DNA of 64,000 bases from Sordaria brevicollis (GCA_033439795.1 JAUTDP010000004.1:434001-498000), one strand, 5' to 3'; positions 35,782-49,443 are shown, counted from the first letter of the stretch. Notes: generated by a model from the sequence alone, not told the origin. Program-made: numbers and translations.

Positions 35782-36543
35782 ATGAATCACGGCTCATCTC
35801 ATCCCGCCGGCTTCCCGCCCTCGGGTAGTCCGTACAACCCTGACCTCAACGACATTGACGAGGATATGGTTCTTTTCAACGATGAAGGATTGGACGAGTA
35901 CGACGACCAGGGTTTCCTCGGCGCTGGCAACAGCCAGCATAACACCTCTAACCTCAACTCATCAATTGGAACCCAGTCTCAAGCTGGCCCCGCCTACACC
36001 TTCTCACCAGTTGGTTCCAACCCGGGTTTCAACTCGCAGCCCATCATGCCACCGAACGGAAATCAGTTCTTGAATCAAGCCGCCAATTCCCCTTCGTACA
36101 ACCACTTTTACGGCCAACCTTCCGCTCAGATGGGCTTCAACCACTCAGTCGGCCAGGCATATCAATCTTCCAACGCTCAGCAGTTCTCTTCTCAAGCCTC
36201 CACTCATCCTGGCAACCTCAACCACTCAACCGGCCAGGCATCGCATCATTCCATGTCTCAGCAGTTCTCTTCTCAAGCCTCCACTCATCCTGGCAGCTTC
36301 AACCACCCAATCGGCCAGACATCGCACCATCCCGGATGCAACCAGTTTTCTGGCCAGTCTGTTCAGCCTAACAATAACTACATGGCCAACCAAGCCTCAT
36401 TGCAACCTGGCTCCGACCTGATGGTTGACCATCATTCTCCCCAGATTATTCAAGGATTCAACCACAATGACTATGAACATGATTCAGACTACCTTGAAGA
36501 AGATCCCGCAGAGGACATCGACATGCCGGTTAATGTATATTAA
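35782..36543 (+). CDS. Q/N/S/H-rich prion-like protein, probably 3'-truncated at the RIP block
   Basis: Not recognised. A single open frame of 253 aa starts at the ATG at 35782 (MNHGSSHPAGFPPSGSPYNP). An acidic part (DLNDIDEDMVLFNDEGLDEY) is followed by a Gln/Asn/Ser/His/Gly-rich region with imperfect repeats of about 25 residues (QQFSSQASTHPG...LNHSTGQASHH and close variants). It closes with an acidic stretch, DYEHDSDYLEEDPAEDIDMP. The stop (TAA at 36541-36543) falls exactly where composition changes to RIP-mutated sequence, so the last few codons (VNVY) may already be foreign and the native C-terminus may be missing. The composition resembles prion-like or transcription-coactivator domains; function is unknown. 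The leader has an upstream GTG-initiated extension that I do not accept. Confidence 0.6.
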   Translation: MNHGSSHPAGFPPSGSPYNPDLNDIDEDMVLFNDEGLDEYDDQGFLGAGNSQHNTSNLNSSIGTQSQAGPAYTFSPVGSNPGFNSQPIMPPNGNQFLNQAANSPSYNHFYGQPSAQMGFNHSVGQAYQSSNAQQFSSQASTHPGNLNHSTGQASHHSMSQQFSSQASTHPGSFNHPIGQTSHHPGCNQFSGQSVQPNNNYMANQASLQPGSDLMVDHHSPQIIQGFNHNDYEHDSDYLEEDPAEDIDMPVNVY

Positions 36544-36544
36544 C

Positions 36545-39500
36545 GGTGATATAGGGGCGCATTCAACGGTTAAAATAGCTTAACCGTGGTACAACGCCAT
36601 TTTATAGTTTAAAGTACTTAAACGTTAGGTTCAACTTAAACGTTACCAACAATTTAAACGTTAAATACAAGACCTATATTTTGCGGGAATTAATATAGAT
36701 TAATGCCATACTAAAATATTCTAACTAATTAAAGCGTAGTAAAGTACTAAAGTCTCTTTTTAAAGCCGGGAATAGCAGGGCCTAATACCATAGAAAAGAC
36801 CGCGCACGGGCCACCTTAATTAATTAGAATTAATTAATTAGGGTTAATTAATATTAATATTAAAGATAATATTATAATAATTAAAATAAATATATACGTA
36901 CGTAATAAAGGGGATAAATTATAATACTTTGTAAATTAATAAATTATATTTAGGGGATATTTAGTATAGAATTATTTTTTTAGTATAATAATTTTAATAA
37001 GAGAAGGTTTATATAGGGGTTAAAAGGGAATAGGTATAATATTCAAATATTAATTACAATGTATAATTATAATAAAAACGTCTATATTTTAATCGATAGT
37101 AATTAATATTATTATTATAGAATTGGTATTATTAATTATCGTTATTAATATAGAAGAAGACGGCGTTAAGGATTCCGATTTAGAAGTTCTAGTACTTATA
37201 TTGGTAAAATCCGTTTCGCTACTATATAATATCAAAATTCGTTAATATTTTATATTATTTTATACCGATATATTATAAATAATTAAAGCGAAAATAAAAG
37301 CGCAATTAAATATAAACGTTAAATAAAAATAAAATTTATACGGTAAATAATAAATTTTAAAGGATTTTAAGCTTCGGTTTACGTATATTACGGCGGAATA
37401 TAATATTATTAATCTTTTCGATTACTTTCTTAATTTTTAATTTCGCTTTACCCTTAAGTTAATTATTATCCTTTTAATTACTGCTAATATTTAGGGTATT
37501 GTTAATAAAGTTAGCGCCGTCTTAATCCTCTTCTTCGATAATAGGGGTTAAAATTCTACTAAATATAGAGCTAATAAAGATATTAAGGCTAAGGCGGCTT
37601 TTCTTCTTAATTACAAATACGCCAATTGTAAAAGGTTTAAATACTTTAATTTATTTAATTATACTCGTATTAAAAAAGTCTACCTAATTAATAAATTTGC
37701 GAAATAAGGGGGCTAACGGAAGAATTATAATTTAAAATTAATTATTTATTAAGGGCTTAACGTTAAACCGTATAACCTTTAATTTATTAATAGTAATATA
37801 AATAATACTTTTAATAAAATTACCTTCGATAATACTATTTTTAATAGTATTAATAATATTTATACCTAATTTACTACTAATTAAATTTAATTTAACGCCG
37901 GTAATAAATTCCTTTTCAATCGGTCTACGGTTAATATATATTTTAAATACTTTAAAAATAAATTTAAAGTCGATCTTCTATACGGGTTAATTATTACAAT
38001 TATATATAAATTAGATTTTACGCATAAATTTAAAATAATTAGGCTCCTTTAATAAGCTGGTAAGTAATTAAATATTACCTTTATAAATAATAAATATAAA
38101 CGTTAAATTAGTAAATTAATTAATATTTTTATTAATATTACCGAATAGAACCGTAAATTCGTTATTCGTTTTATATTTATCCCTACGCTTATTTTTACCC
38201 TTCGATATTATAAATATAATCGATTCGATAAATAAGGTAATATAAATTTAAATATTTATATCCTTATTATTTTTATCCTTATATTATTATTCGAATTATT
38301 TTCAATCGCGTTATTATTATTTATACTCGTGCTATTTATATTCGTATTTATACTATTAATCGTACTACTCTCTATTATATTATTATTACTTACGCTCGCG
38401 CTATTTATATTTATATTCCTTTTCTTTACGTTGCGCTTTATTAACCTTTTACTACTCCTTCTCGTCTTTACGTTATTATTTAAATTTCTTTTTCTCTACC
38501 TTCTCTTATTCCTTCTTCTATTTAATTTCGGTAATTACGTCGGTTGAATTAGGAAAATATTCGAAATTAATTTCGAATATATCTTCGATATTATAATTAT
38601 TTTAAAGGATAAATAAAAACGATATATTAAATAGTAATTACTTCTTTATATTTAATAATTCGGTATAGTAGCTAAACGTATTAAAAGATATAATAATTGG
38701 TTACGAATAATTATATTAGTAATTAGGTTTTTAAATCGCGTAAAGGAAAAAAAAAACAATTATAAATTATATTTACTTCTTTAAGTATATTTCTATTTTG
38801 CATTCTACGAGCTTCTTCCGCGCAACGTTTTTCACCCTTAATTTTAATACTATTTAATTAAGTACAGGGCTTCGGCTCAAATTAAATTAATATATATATA
38901 CTTTACGTAAATACGTCCTTTTATTTATTATTTTACTCGTCCGCTATTTATATTGTATTATCCTCTTCTTCCGCTTTTTTAATAATTAAATGGCTCTAAT
39001 AATTAATTAATTTATATTTATTCTATCCGCGACCAATCGGGCTATCGGGAATTTAAGAAATATTATATTTCGGGGTAAGGATATAATTACGAACCGAAAC
39101 CGGGATTATAACCGGTGAATTATATTCTATTAATAATATTTATTATTTAGTAAATTATTAATTTTAAAGGCGGGGTAGTACGTCGATAGGATTAATATTA
39201 TTACCGGTTATAAATAATTAATAACCTTTAAAGAATATTAAGGGCTCTTTATATTTAATTAATTAATAAAATCGATTAAAGGCGGCGTAATATTTATAAA
39301 TTAGTATATTTCTCTTCGGTATAATTATTTCTTTATAGTCGAAAAGGTTAAGATCGATATTACGGACAAATTCTTCGTATAAGAAAGTTATATATAATTC
39401 GTTAAGTTTATTATATTTACTTTTCTATTTTTATAAAGTTTCGTTTTTAATGCGGAGTTTATAATTATTAAAATAATTATTAATTATTTATTTAATATAT

Positions 39501-42006
39501 ATAATTTTAATACCGAATTAAATTAACTGGATATATACCTCCCGTATATAATAGAATTAAATATAAATCGGATCTTTAATAACCTTTTCGAAGTCGATGA
39601 AATTCTTCGTATATAATTATAATATATTAATGGCTATTTAATCGAATAGTTTAAATAGCTATTTATTAACGGTATTTTTCTCTTAATTAAATAATTTACG
39701 TTAATTAAGCTTATATTCGCTACGTTTATAATCGAAAATTTCCTGTATATTACCGAATAGGAATATAATTTTTTAAGGCTATTTATTAATAATATATTAC
39801 TTTAATATAATAATTCCTTAAATAACGGTTTATTTATAATTATAGTACGTAGATAAGTATATTTTATAGAGTATAATATAGAATTAATTAAAGATTTACG
39901 TAAGAGGATCGAAACCTATTAATCGAATATTAATATCGATTTTATATCCGATAAAAATATTAAATATATATACGAATTTGTCTATACGTATATTCAAATT
40001 AATAATGTTATATATATTATTTTATAACGCCTATATTATACTTAGAATATTTAACGCAATATAAATCCTTGCTTCGATATTAAAAAGCGATACGGAGACC
40101 CTAAATCGAAAAAGTCCGCTTTAGAATTATAATACCTATAATTTTTTCCAATTAAGTATCTATTATATATATAGGTATTTCTATCGGTGCTTCGTTATTT
40201 TAAAATTGAATAAAATTAGACCGGCCTCGATTTAATTATAATTATCCTCTTATTTTTAATTTTAAGCTTTATTACCGCTATAAATAATATTATTTTTATT
40301 ATCCGCGGCTTAATTAACTTCGATATTGCGATTACTATTATCGTTTATATTATTATTAATATTTTAATTTTTAATTAGGTAAATAAATATAATTAATATT
40401 TATAGGGGAAGTATATACGGGGTAAGAAAGCGCTCTTATACGAATTAATTATCGTTATTAAAGATATTATTAAATATTAGACCCTTATACTTATTTTTAC
40501 GTTTATTCGAATATTTATTTTTAATCTTCTTTTTATAAAATTTCGTATATAGGGGTTTATCGTTAATAGACGGGGGGTAAGACGGGCCTACGATAAATTA
40601 CTTACGTTGGATAATATTTTATTTAATTATTTATTTTAATATTTTAATTACCCGAATTAAATCGTTGTCGGATAATAATTTACTTAATAATTTTAATAAA
40701 TTTAAGGACGAAGAACTTAACGAAGAATTTAACGAAGAATTTAACGAGGAATTCGACGATTTAGTAATTAATTACTTACCGTATAACGTAAATTTCCGGA
40801 ATTTTAAATTAGTATTAATCTTTAACTTCTTTACTTTTAAACGCTATATCGAAATCTATTCGGGCATAGGGTCTAACTATCGGGGGGTAGCCTTCTAGGG
40901 CTATTATTACTACGATATAATAATATATTAAGTAATAAGCTTATATAAGGGTATAAATTATTTATATTACCCCTAAATAATAAATTACTCTATTACTTTA
41001 TATTAAAGTACATATACAAATTGCAATACCAGTTATAGAAATACAAATTGCTATTATAACGCGCCCGATTAACTACTTGTATATAAATATTATAATTATT
41101 TTAAATCGATTATTAAAAATTATGCCGGTTATTCATACGGAAATAATTATATAAGAAGGATAATCCGGGTATTTAGGTAGGAGTATAATATACTATATAA
41201 ATATAATCCTTAGGGATTATACGTATAAATAAACTATCTTTAAGGATTATACGTATAAATAAACTATCTTTAATAATTATACGTATAAATAAACTATCCT
41301 CGATAATTATATATAAGAGTATTCTAACTATACGTTTAAAATTAATATTATATAGTAAAATACAATTAATTATATATCGCCGGCGGGGTATTATTAATAT
41401 ATTTATAATAAGGAGGTTAAATTATATATAGTTAATATAGCGGTAATTAAATATACGACGTAAAATATAGAATTGGCGATAATATTCTATATTTATAATA
41501 AAGCGCCCGCGGCGGGGGGCTATTAATAGAAGGAAGTACTAAAGCCGCTAATAGTTACGGGGGAATCGGTAGTAAAGGCAACTAAGGTTATTATATTATT
41601 AGAATATATATTATATACATTATTACTAAAAATTAATATACAATATTTATAATACGGCTCGAATTAGCCTATATAATTAAACCGTTTATCGATTATATAA
41701 TTATATTTATAATACTTACAATATATTTACTTTTAATTAGATTAATCGTAGCGTCTTTACGTAGTATTACGGAGCTTAATATAATACCGAAGGGTATACC
41801 GGTAGAAATAATATTAATAATACTCTTATCGCATTCGCGACGTAATTACACATCCGACGTAAAATCTATATCGTTTATAAATAATTATCTAGGGTATTCG
41901 GGGCCTATTCCTAACGCGCTAAAATATAAAATCCAAATCACTATTATAAAATATTAACAATTAATATATACCTAATAGGTTTAATAACAATGCTATATAA
42001 AATCGA
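36545..42006. mobile_element. RIP-mutated repeat, class not assigned
   Basis: AT-rich, TpA-rich sequence beginning directly after the 35782 gene. Long plus-strand stretches (about 37160-38300 and 39160-40900) read like protein interrupted by stops of the RIP type. Examples are YANCKRFKYFNLFNYTRIKK near 37620 and GDPKSKKSALELQYL near 40100. They look like dead plus-strand coding sequence of a repeat. A residual open frame at 40665-40898 contains NEEFNEEFNEEFDD. I could not match these to a transposon class. The hydrophobic frame at 38329-38547 is a composition artefact. Confidence 0.6.
41214..41310. repeat. 30-bp tandem repeat, three copies
   Basis: Units start at 41221, 41251 and 41281 (ACGTATAAATAAACTATC, then a variable tail). 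They differ by a few substitutions and lie within the RIP block. They may be a former coding repeat of the adjacent element. Confidence 0.8.
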
Positions 42007-42011
42007 AAACT
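42007..42011. repeat. Left target-site duplication AAACT
   Basis: AAACT directly abuts the left LTR and is repeated at 49444-49448 directly after the right LTR. Five bases is the usual Ty3/gypsy duplication length. Confidence 0.85.
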
Positions 42012-42293
42012 TATCACAGGCTAAGTGCACATTAAGTATAGGTTAAGATATATATTAAAGTACGAAGGAAAAGAAATAGGAAATATACGTAGAAGGCTAA
42101 ATATATAAGCGCGAACCTATACCCCAGCCCGTACACGCCCACGTAACACTATACATAACCACTAATAACCAAATCTAAGCTATATCGTACTATAATATAT
42201 ATACTATAATCGTAAATAGCCGCCAAGGAGCTAAATACCTATAAAGGTAGTCAATACGTATATTAAATATAATACAGGTCTAATCCTATAATA
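42012..42293 (-). repeat. Left LTR (3' LTR of the element), 282 bp
   Basis: Aligns base for base with 49162-49443 without gaps. I count 34 differences, all transitions. This copy mostly carries A where the other has G. Its termini read TA...TA where an unmutated copy would read TG...CA. Confidence 0.9.
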
Positions 42294-43549
42294 TTATCCC
42301 CCTTTAAAAGAAGCTCGTAAAATTAAAAAATCTATATATACGTATAATTATATCCTAAAATCCTTTAATAATTCGTTAAATACTTCCAAACGTAACGCTA
42401 ATTATATCCTAAACCATTTATCTATTAAAAATCGTACAATCCTTATTATTATTTCCATTAAACCCTCCTCCTCCTCCTTTTTTATTAATAACGTCTCCAT
42501 TTTTAAAATAGCGAATTACTATACTAATTAAACGGAGCGGCGGTATAGGGGCTCGTTTTAAGCAGGGGGGTCGTTTCGTTAATTAATCCAATCAAAAAAA
42601 TCGCGGATACAAAGTAATATAGGTTTATTTAAATAATTATAATAAAAATCTTAAAATCGTATTTTACAATCAATAACATTATCGACCTTTTCCTAAATTA
42701 AATCGTAATCACCTTCCCATTTAATTAAATAATATTAATAATAATTCTCTCCTTTTTATTCAACGTCTAAGAACCTATCAAAACCCTATTCTATATATTC
42801 TTCGTAATCGTCAATACAAACTATTACCCTACCTTCGTTAACGCGAACGTCGGAATTAATTACTTAACTAAAAAGGCCTTAGCCAAATTAGCGTTATATT
42901 ATAAAAACGTAAAAAGTAAGTAAATACTTTATATTATCGGGGAATTTTAATTTAACGGTATAAATATCGGACTAAAGGACTATAAATAAACCCTCTTAAT
43001 GGGGAAAGAATTTAACGTATAAACGGCTATTAAAAAAATTAAAAATATCGAATAATACTATATCCCCAAATTTATATTTCACTAAATTAATATAATATTT
43101 ATTAATATTCTCCTTATACTAGTCTTAAATTTATTTAATTTACTAAATTATAAAATCCCAAATTTTTTTAAATCGGTCGGCGAATTCGTTAACCTTATAA
43201 TATTCCTTTAATTATATAAATAATAGAATAGGAAGTAATAGGTTACGAAATTCGGTACTTATATAAGGGTAATACCTATAATTAACGAAAAAGGGGGATA
43301 ATCTTATTAAAGAAGAAATAGTATTATTTCTTACGAATTCGATAAAGGACAACCACTTAACCTAATCCGTTTAAAATTAATTAACGTATAAATAAAAGTA
43401 CTATTCCATTTCAATATTAATATATTCTATTTAAACGTTAATTTACAAATAGAAAGCGGAAGTAAATTTACGCATTATTCCTAATCGTTAATAAAAGGAA
43501 GTTTAAAAACGGAATACGAATTAAATATTACGGTCGGAGAAAATAGAAT

Positions 43550-43680
43550 TTAAAAGCCCGTAAAGGTAATAAATTCGGTCGATAAACCTTTCTATTAATT
43601 CTTCGGCGGATAACGTAACCGTCGGAATAAAATAACGTATTTTAATTAAACGGTCTATAATAACGCAAATATATTTAAAT
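43550..43680 (-). pseudogene. Integrase core remnant
   Basis: Minus-strand translation includes VIIDRLIKIRYFIPTVTLSA and EELIERFID, matching the second half of the integrase core (I-L-V-I-V-D-R-L-T-K-x-x-H-F-I-P). It lies between RT and the 3' LTR, as in Ty3/gypsy elements. Confidence 0.75.
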
Positions 43681-45169
43681 TCTTAATTAAAATATAAATT
43701 ACCCAGCAACGGGGTAACGTAATCGATTAAAATAATAATTTATAACGCTATAATAATTAAAATTATTTTAAAAAACTTAATATAATTTCGTTTAAAGAAT
43801 TTAATCTTTATATATAGAAAGCAAACTTTATAAAAAACGTATACGTCGTTAACTATCCCTTCCCAATAAAATTCGTAGGATAATAATTTATACGTAACGT
43901 TACGCCCAAAATAGCCTATATTAAACGAATTATATTAATAATTAATTAATTAAAATTAGAATTCTTTATCGTAAGGGTCGATAATAATATAGCCTCGCTA
44001 TTTTATTATACCGTTAAAAATAACCTAATATTCGCTAAAAGCTTTATATAGGACTTTATAAACGGAGACTAATTAATTGCGGGCGTTTAAATTATTTAAA
44101 ACGGAAATAATTTCTTAAAAAAATATAGAATTCTCGTAATTATTTAAAATAATATTATCGATAAATTTATTTTCGTAATTATTTATAAAGAATAGGGAAA
44201 AATATACCGTAAGGTCGTTAAAATATTTATCTATAAATTATAAAGGCTATAATAATATATATTAATAAACGGTTAAATATTCATCTTCGGCCTTAATAAG
44301 GATATTATTAAATTTGCGACTAAGTACGTCCGGACGCAAATTCTTAAAACTAAAGGTATATTAAATTTAGAAATTAAAACGGGATAAAAATTAAAACTAC
44401 TATATATAACGTTATATTAATTACTTATTAATTGTAAATATCTTCAAATTTTTATAATCTATAAAAATATTAAAAAATTATTATATACCCTCAAATTCCA
44501 ATTATTATTCTTTAAATACTTTAATAATAGCCAAGAACTCCTTATTATAAACGTTATAATTATATTCTTAAACGGAATATTTCGTAAAGAAATACGCAAC
44601 GGGGTATAATATACTATTATCTCTATACTATAAAAATATACCGCTTACTACCTAATTTAAAATATCAATTTTAATAACTATTTTCTTAATCCAATTATAA
44701 ATCCTTAAAACGGGTTTAATAGTAAAAACCTATTTTAAAACTTCAAATGTAAATTAATAGTAGTCGGACTAAAATTATAACGCGTCTTTCTTCGTTAATT
44801 CGTATAAAGGCGAAACTATTATTAAAAAATTCTTTATAAATTAACGGTAAAAGTTTATAAAACCGAAGAATTATTATAAAAACTTTTTAAATTATAGTAA
44901 TACCTATTCGAAGACTATTTTAACCTTATTTAAATCTATTTCAATATTACCCGGTATTATAATAAGACTGAAATATTTCGTATATTTCGTATAAAACTCG
45001 TATTTATTAATATCAATACTAAAGCCTACTTTAATAAAACATTCGAGAACATTATTAACGTAACGCTCGTAATCCTTTTTATTATTAAAATAAATAAAAA
45101 TATTATCAAAATAAATAATCGCGTAAACGTCGAAAATATTATATAAAAAATCGTTAATATAATTTTAAA

Positions 45170-45480
45170 AGGCGCTTAACACACCCTAAAAACTAAAAAG
45201 TATTACCAAGGATTCGAATAACCCGAACTATATTATAAATATAATAAACTACTCGTATCTTTCTTTAATATAAACATAATTAAAAGCGGCGATAATATCG
45301 AACTTCGTAAAAATCTTAACGCAATAAATTATATCGAAGGTTTCCTTAATTAAAAGGAACGGGTAGCGGGATTTAAAAATAACGTTATTAATACCCTAAT
45401 AATTAACATAAATGCGGACTCCGCTACCCGGTTTCTTAATTAAAAAGACGAAAATAGAAGTTTCCAATTATAATAGCCGA
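45170..45480 (-). pseudogene. Reverse transcriptase remnant
   Basis: Minus-strand translation reads FVFLIKKPGSGVRIYVNY, stop, GINNVIFKSRYPFLLIKET, then KIFTKFDIIAAFNYVYIKE, then FGLFESLV. This follows the gypsy RT order (KK.G..R.C.DYR..N..T...RYPLP.I, then F.K.D...A...I.I.E, then FG.FE...). The D of the DYR motif reads N, and Trp codons are stops. Confidence 0.8.
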
Positions 45481-47489
45481 ATAAACTTCTTCTTAAAATT
45501 ATTATCGATCTATTTTTTAATAACGCTAAATTCTTCTAAATTAAAAGCATAATTATAAAACGCAAATAATATAGCGTTAAATTTAAATTCGAATTTAAAA
45601 TCGTATAATCTATTCAAGGGAAATATATTAATTATTTCTTATCTAAAATTATTCGTCTATTACTAATATTAACGGAAGAATTTAATTTAAATCTAAACGT
45701 CGGTTTTAAGAAGCTTATCAACTTTTTTATAAAATTTTATAACGTTTTTAAAAATAATTTTACTAATATTAATACTATTAATAGCAAAGTAACTATTAAT
45801 AATATTCTCGCATATTTTAAAATCAGAGGCGTATCCTATAAATATTATAAACGTAAATACTTTAATTACTTTAATTATTTCCTTAGTATTAATATTATAA
45901 AGAGCGTCGATCTAAATATAATAATTATTACTAAAGAATTTTTTATAATAATATACTTTACCGTCTATAACGTCCTTAATTATATTAATTATAAAAGATT
46001 CATTAACCGTATTAAACGCTAAAGCGCCCTTCTCTTTTATTATTTTATCCTTATCGAATATATATTAAATATCCTTCGCTATATTTACTTATATTATTTA
46101 AATAATTTGGAATTTATATTTTTTAGCGAATTAATTAAACGTAATTATTAATAATTCCTTAATATCGTTTAAATCGAAGGGGCTTTTAAGGATATAATAA
46201 AGGCGGATTAGGGTATAATAATTAAAGAATAAAATATAAACTCCTCCAACGAATTTATAAAGTATAAATACTATACGAAATAACAGCGGAGGAAAATAAC
46301 GCGTTATAATTATAAATATAAAAGCTTATCTACTAATAACTTTACCTATAAGTATAACGTTTATATAATTAACTATCTTTTACTTAAATCTATTAAATTT
46401 CTAACGGGCGGCGCGTTATACTATCGCAGAAATCGAAATCTTATAAACGGACTCTATTAAAGAGGGAGTATCCGGTTCACCTTCGTCGGGAATATCTTCT
46501 ATTAAAGGCTTCTAATATATAAACTTTATACTAAGGATAATTTTAAGAGGAATAATTAATAATATAACGAAAAGGATTTACTAATATTTACAAAATAAAA
46601 GTATATAGCGAAAATAGAGAAATACTCCTTATAAAAAATAATTACGGTATTCGTAAGACTGGCCGAAGGTAAAGCAATTACTAAATTAATTAATACTAAA
46701 GGTATAATAGACTAATTATAAATAACTAAGAATTATTAAATTATTATTAATTAAGTCGTAAATTAAAAAGTTAATAACTTCGTAGTAAACGCCAATATTT
46801 ATAATTAATTTACTAAAATACGTAATATTACCTTTAATTTAACCGTCGGCCAAATACAATAATTTAAAAATTTAAAGAAGGAATAAAAGAAAATTATTAC
46901 GAATAATAAAACGATAATTAATAAAACCGAAAACGGTATATCTATTATTAATAAGGGCGGTATAATATATTTTACGCAATCCGTAAAATAAATAAATAAA
47001 AAGATTTAATAAATTAAAATATTTATAATAATTATCTATAAAAGATTAATAAATCTTTATAATATCTAATTTTATAAAGATATTCCTCTATTATTTATCT
47101 CTATACCCAATAAATAGTAGCCTCCAATTACAATTTAAATAAAAGGCTATATATTTCCCTAACCGTTAATAAAATTATTCTTATCGCCTATAACTAATCC
47201 TATAAAGCCGTAAGGGTATATAAAATTAGGGTAGTAAACGGAGGGTATATAATAACCGCCCGGGGCTAGGGTACTATAATAAATTAAAACGCCGCCTATA
47301 TTTATAACGTTAATATTATATTAATTATATTAACCGTAACCGTACTAACCTTAAATAAAATATTATTATTATCTATTAATATTATTATTATTAAAATTAT
47401 TATTATTACCCTTATTTTTATTTTTTTTATCCTTCGCTTCTTTATCCTTCTTCTAACGGCTAATAAACGGGTCCTTACTAAAATTAATA

Positions 47490-47560
47490 CGAGACTTATA
47501 CTTAATAATAAAATAATTTTTATAACCGCAACGGGTATAAGCGCCGGACTTTATATACTA
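47490..47560 (-). pseudogene. Gag zinc-knuckle remnant
   Basis: Minus-strand translation reads YIKSGAYTRCGYKNYF. Its spacing fits a CCHC knuckle in which Cys and His codons have become Tyr through RIP. It lies on the 5' side of RT. Confidence 0.5.
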
Positions 47561-49161
47561 TTCGAAAATATCCTTATTAATTATATAAAATATTTAAATA
47601 TTAACGGGGAATATAGAATCGAAATCTATAGCAGAACCACCCTAATTAATAATAAACTCGGGAGCGGAAATAATACCGGAAGCGGAATTTAAACCGGAAG
47701 CGGACGTACCAGTATTAATATTAATAATAAAGTAAAAGCCGCTAATAACTTTATCGCGCTAATCCTTCTCCTCCAATTATTTAATTAAATTGCGGGCTAT
47801 TATAAATTATTCGTCGAACTTATTATTATCGGGCTAAGAGCGCTATAAAGCGATAACATTATATAAATAATCGTTAAAATAAGCGTAAAAATAATAAACC
47901 TTTATATTATTATCGAAATTATAGTAATTAATTAAAGTAATAAATTTATCTTCGAAATTAAATTATTTTATTTTACTAAACTTCAACTCCTCGAATTCGC
48001 AATAGGACTAAATAATAATATTAATATTATTATACTTCTTATTTATCTATTTAAATAAATCCTCGGCTATAGGCTATTTAGAGTCCTCTCCCAATAAAAC
48101 CTTAAAGAACTCGGGTTCAATAACTTTAAAGGGCTTATTAACTAAAAAATAAGCGATTAAAAAGTATTTAATACGTATAATACTAAATAAAATCGGATTA
48201 TCCTCCTAAATAAACTAAATATTAATACTCTAATAACGAAATTTAATAATACGTTTAACCGAATTACTAATACCGTTAAAAACGGGTATAACTACCACTT
48301 ATAATATCGACCTATAACCACTACCATTAGCAAAATTATTAATAGAAGGAACGGAAGTAGCCATTTCATTATTAATAATTACATCGAACGAATCTTCCTA
48401 AACTAATTAAATTTAAATAATATATTAACGAAAATCGGTAATCGTCTTTTAATATTTCTTAATCTAACGTTTTAAAACCTAACGGAAATTATTCCTAAAA
48501 TCGAATAATTTAATCTCGAAATCGGAAATAGCGTACTAACAATCGACCGTAACGTTTTAAAATTAAAGATCGTACCTAATTTAAAACATAACGTAAACGC
48601 TTTCTAAATTCTAAAAATCGGACCTAACCTATTAAAACTCAACTTCGAAATCGTATACCTTAATACCCGCTTCGACGATATTAAAATAAATAAACCTAAT
48701 AAAAATTACTAATACTAATTAAAAGGCGGGGTTTAACGTAAAATCGAAAATTTAATCGATAATAATAATAATAAAGAATATAATAAAATCGAAAATAAAT
48801 AAAATATCTACCAAATTTAAATAAATAAGGTTATCCGGGAATATAACCGTAAAAATACTAATAGTAGCGATAATAATAAAATTATCCGTAATAAGGGGAA
48901 CCGAAAACTATTAACTTAAAGAAGATATTAATCGCTTAAACCAACGTACTTAATAAATATAAAGCAAAGAAAAAAAGTGCGAACAATTCGATAATAATAC
49001 TCGTCTTAATATTTTACCTAACTCAACGTACGCAAAACCGGTACGCGATTACTACGGTCGTTTAGCAATCGAATCTTTAATATTTTTTTTTAAAACTAGA
49101 ATATAATAATTATAATCTTCCTTAATATACGCGCACAACGCAATAGCTTAATACTTTAAAC

Positions 49162-49443
49162 TATTACGGGCTAAGTGCACATTAGGTATAGGTTAGAATA
49201 TATATTAAAATACGAAGGAGAGGAAATAGGAAATATATATAAAGGGCTAGATATATAAGCGCGAACTTATACCCCAGCCCGTACACGCCCACGTAATACT
49301 ATACGTAACTACTAATAACCAAATCTAGGCTATATCGTACCATAATATATATACTATAGTCGTGAATAGCCGCCAAGGAGCTAGGCACCTATAAAAGTGG
49401 TCAATACGTATACTGGGTATAGTATAGGTCTAATCCTGTAACA
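49162..49443 (-). repeat. Right LTR (5' LTR of the element), 282 bp
   Basis: Same length as the left LTR and less mutated: it keeps the CCTGTAACA end (TGTTACAGG on the coding strand). Flanked on the right by AAACT (49444-49448), matching the left duplication. Confidence 0.9.

Larger units (their letters stand above)
42012..49443 (-). mobile_element. Full-length Ty3/gypsy LTR retrotransposon, inactivated by RIP
   Basis: 7432 bp bounded by two 282-bp LTRs and flanked by AAACT on both sides. The element runs on the minus strand: its 5' LTR is the right one (49162-49443, starting TGTTACAGGATTAG on the minus strand) and its 3' LTR is the left one. A purine-rich tract (minus strand AAAGGGGGATAA, plus 42294-42308) sits directly before the 3' LTR, as a polypurine tract should. 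Coding traces in the minus direction are in the expected order: gag-type zinc knuckle near 47.5 kb, reverse transcriptase near 45.2-45.5 kb, integrase near 43.6 kb. All frames are full of stops. Remaining CpA clearly outnumbers TpG on the plus strand. Confidence 0.9.

Noticed and set aside
38329..38547. 72-codon highly hydrophobic frame (Leu/Ile/Phe runs)
   Set aside because: Arises from T-rich RIP-mutated sequence; the same stretch read in context is part of a stop-interrupted repeat.
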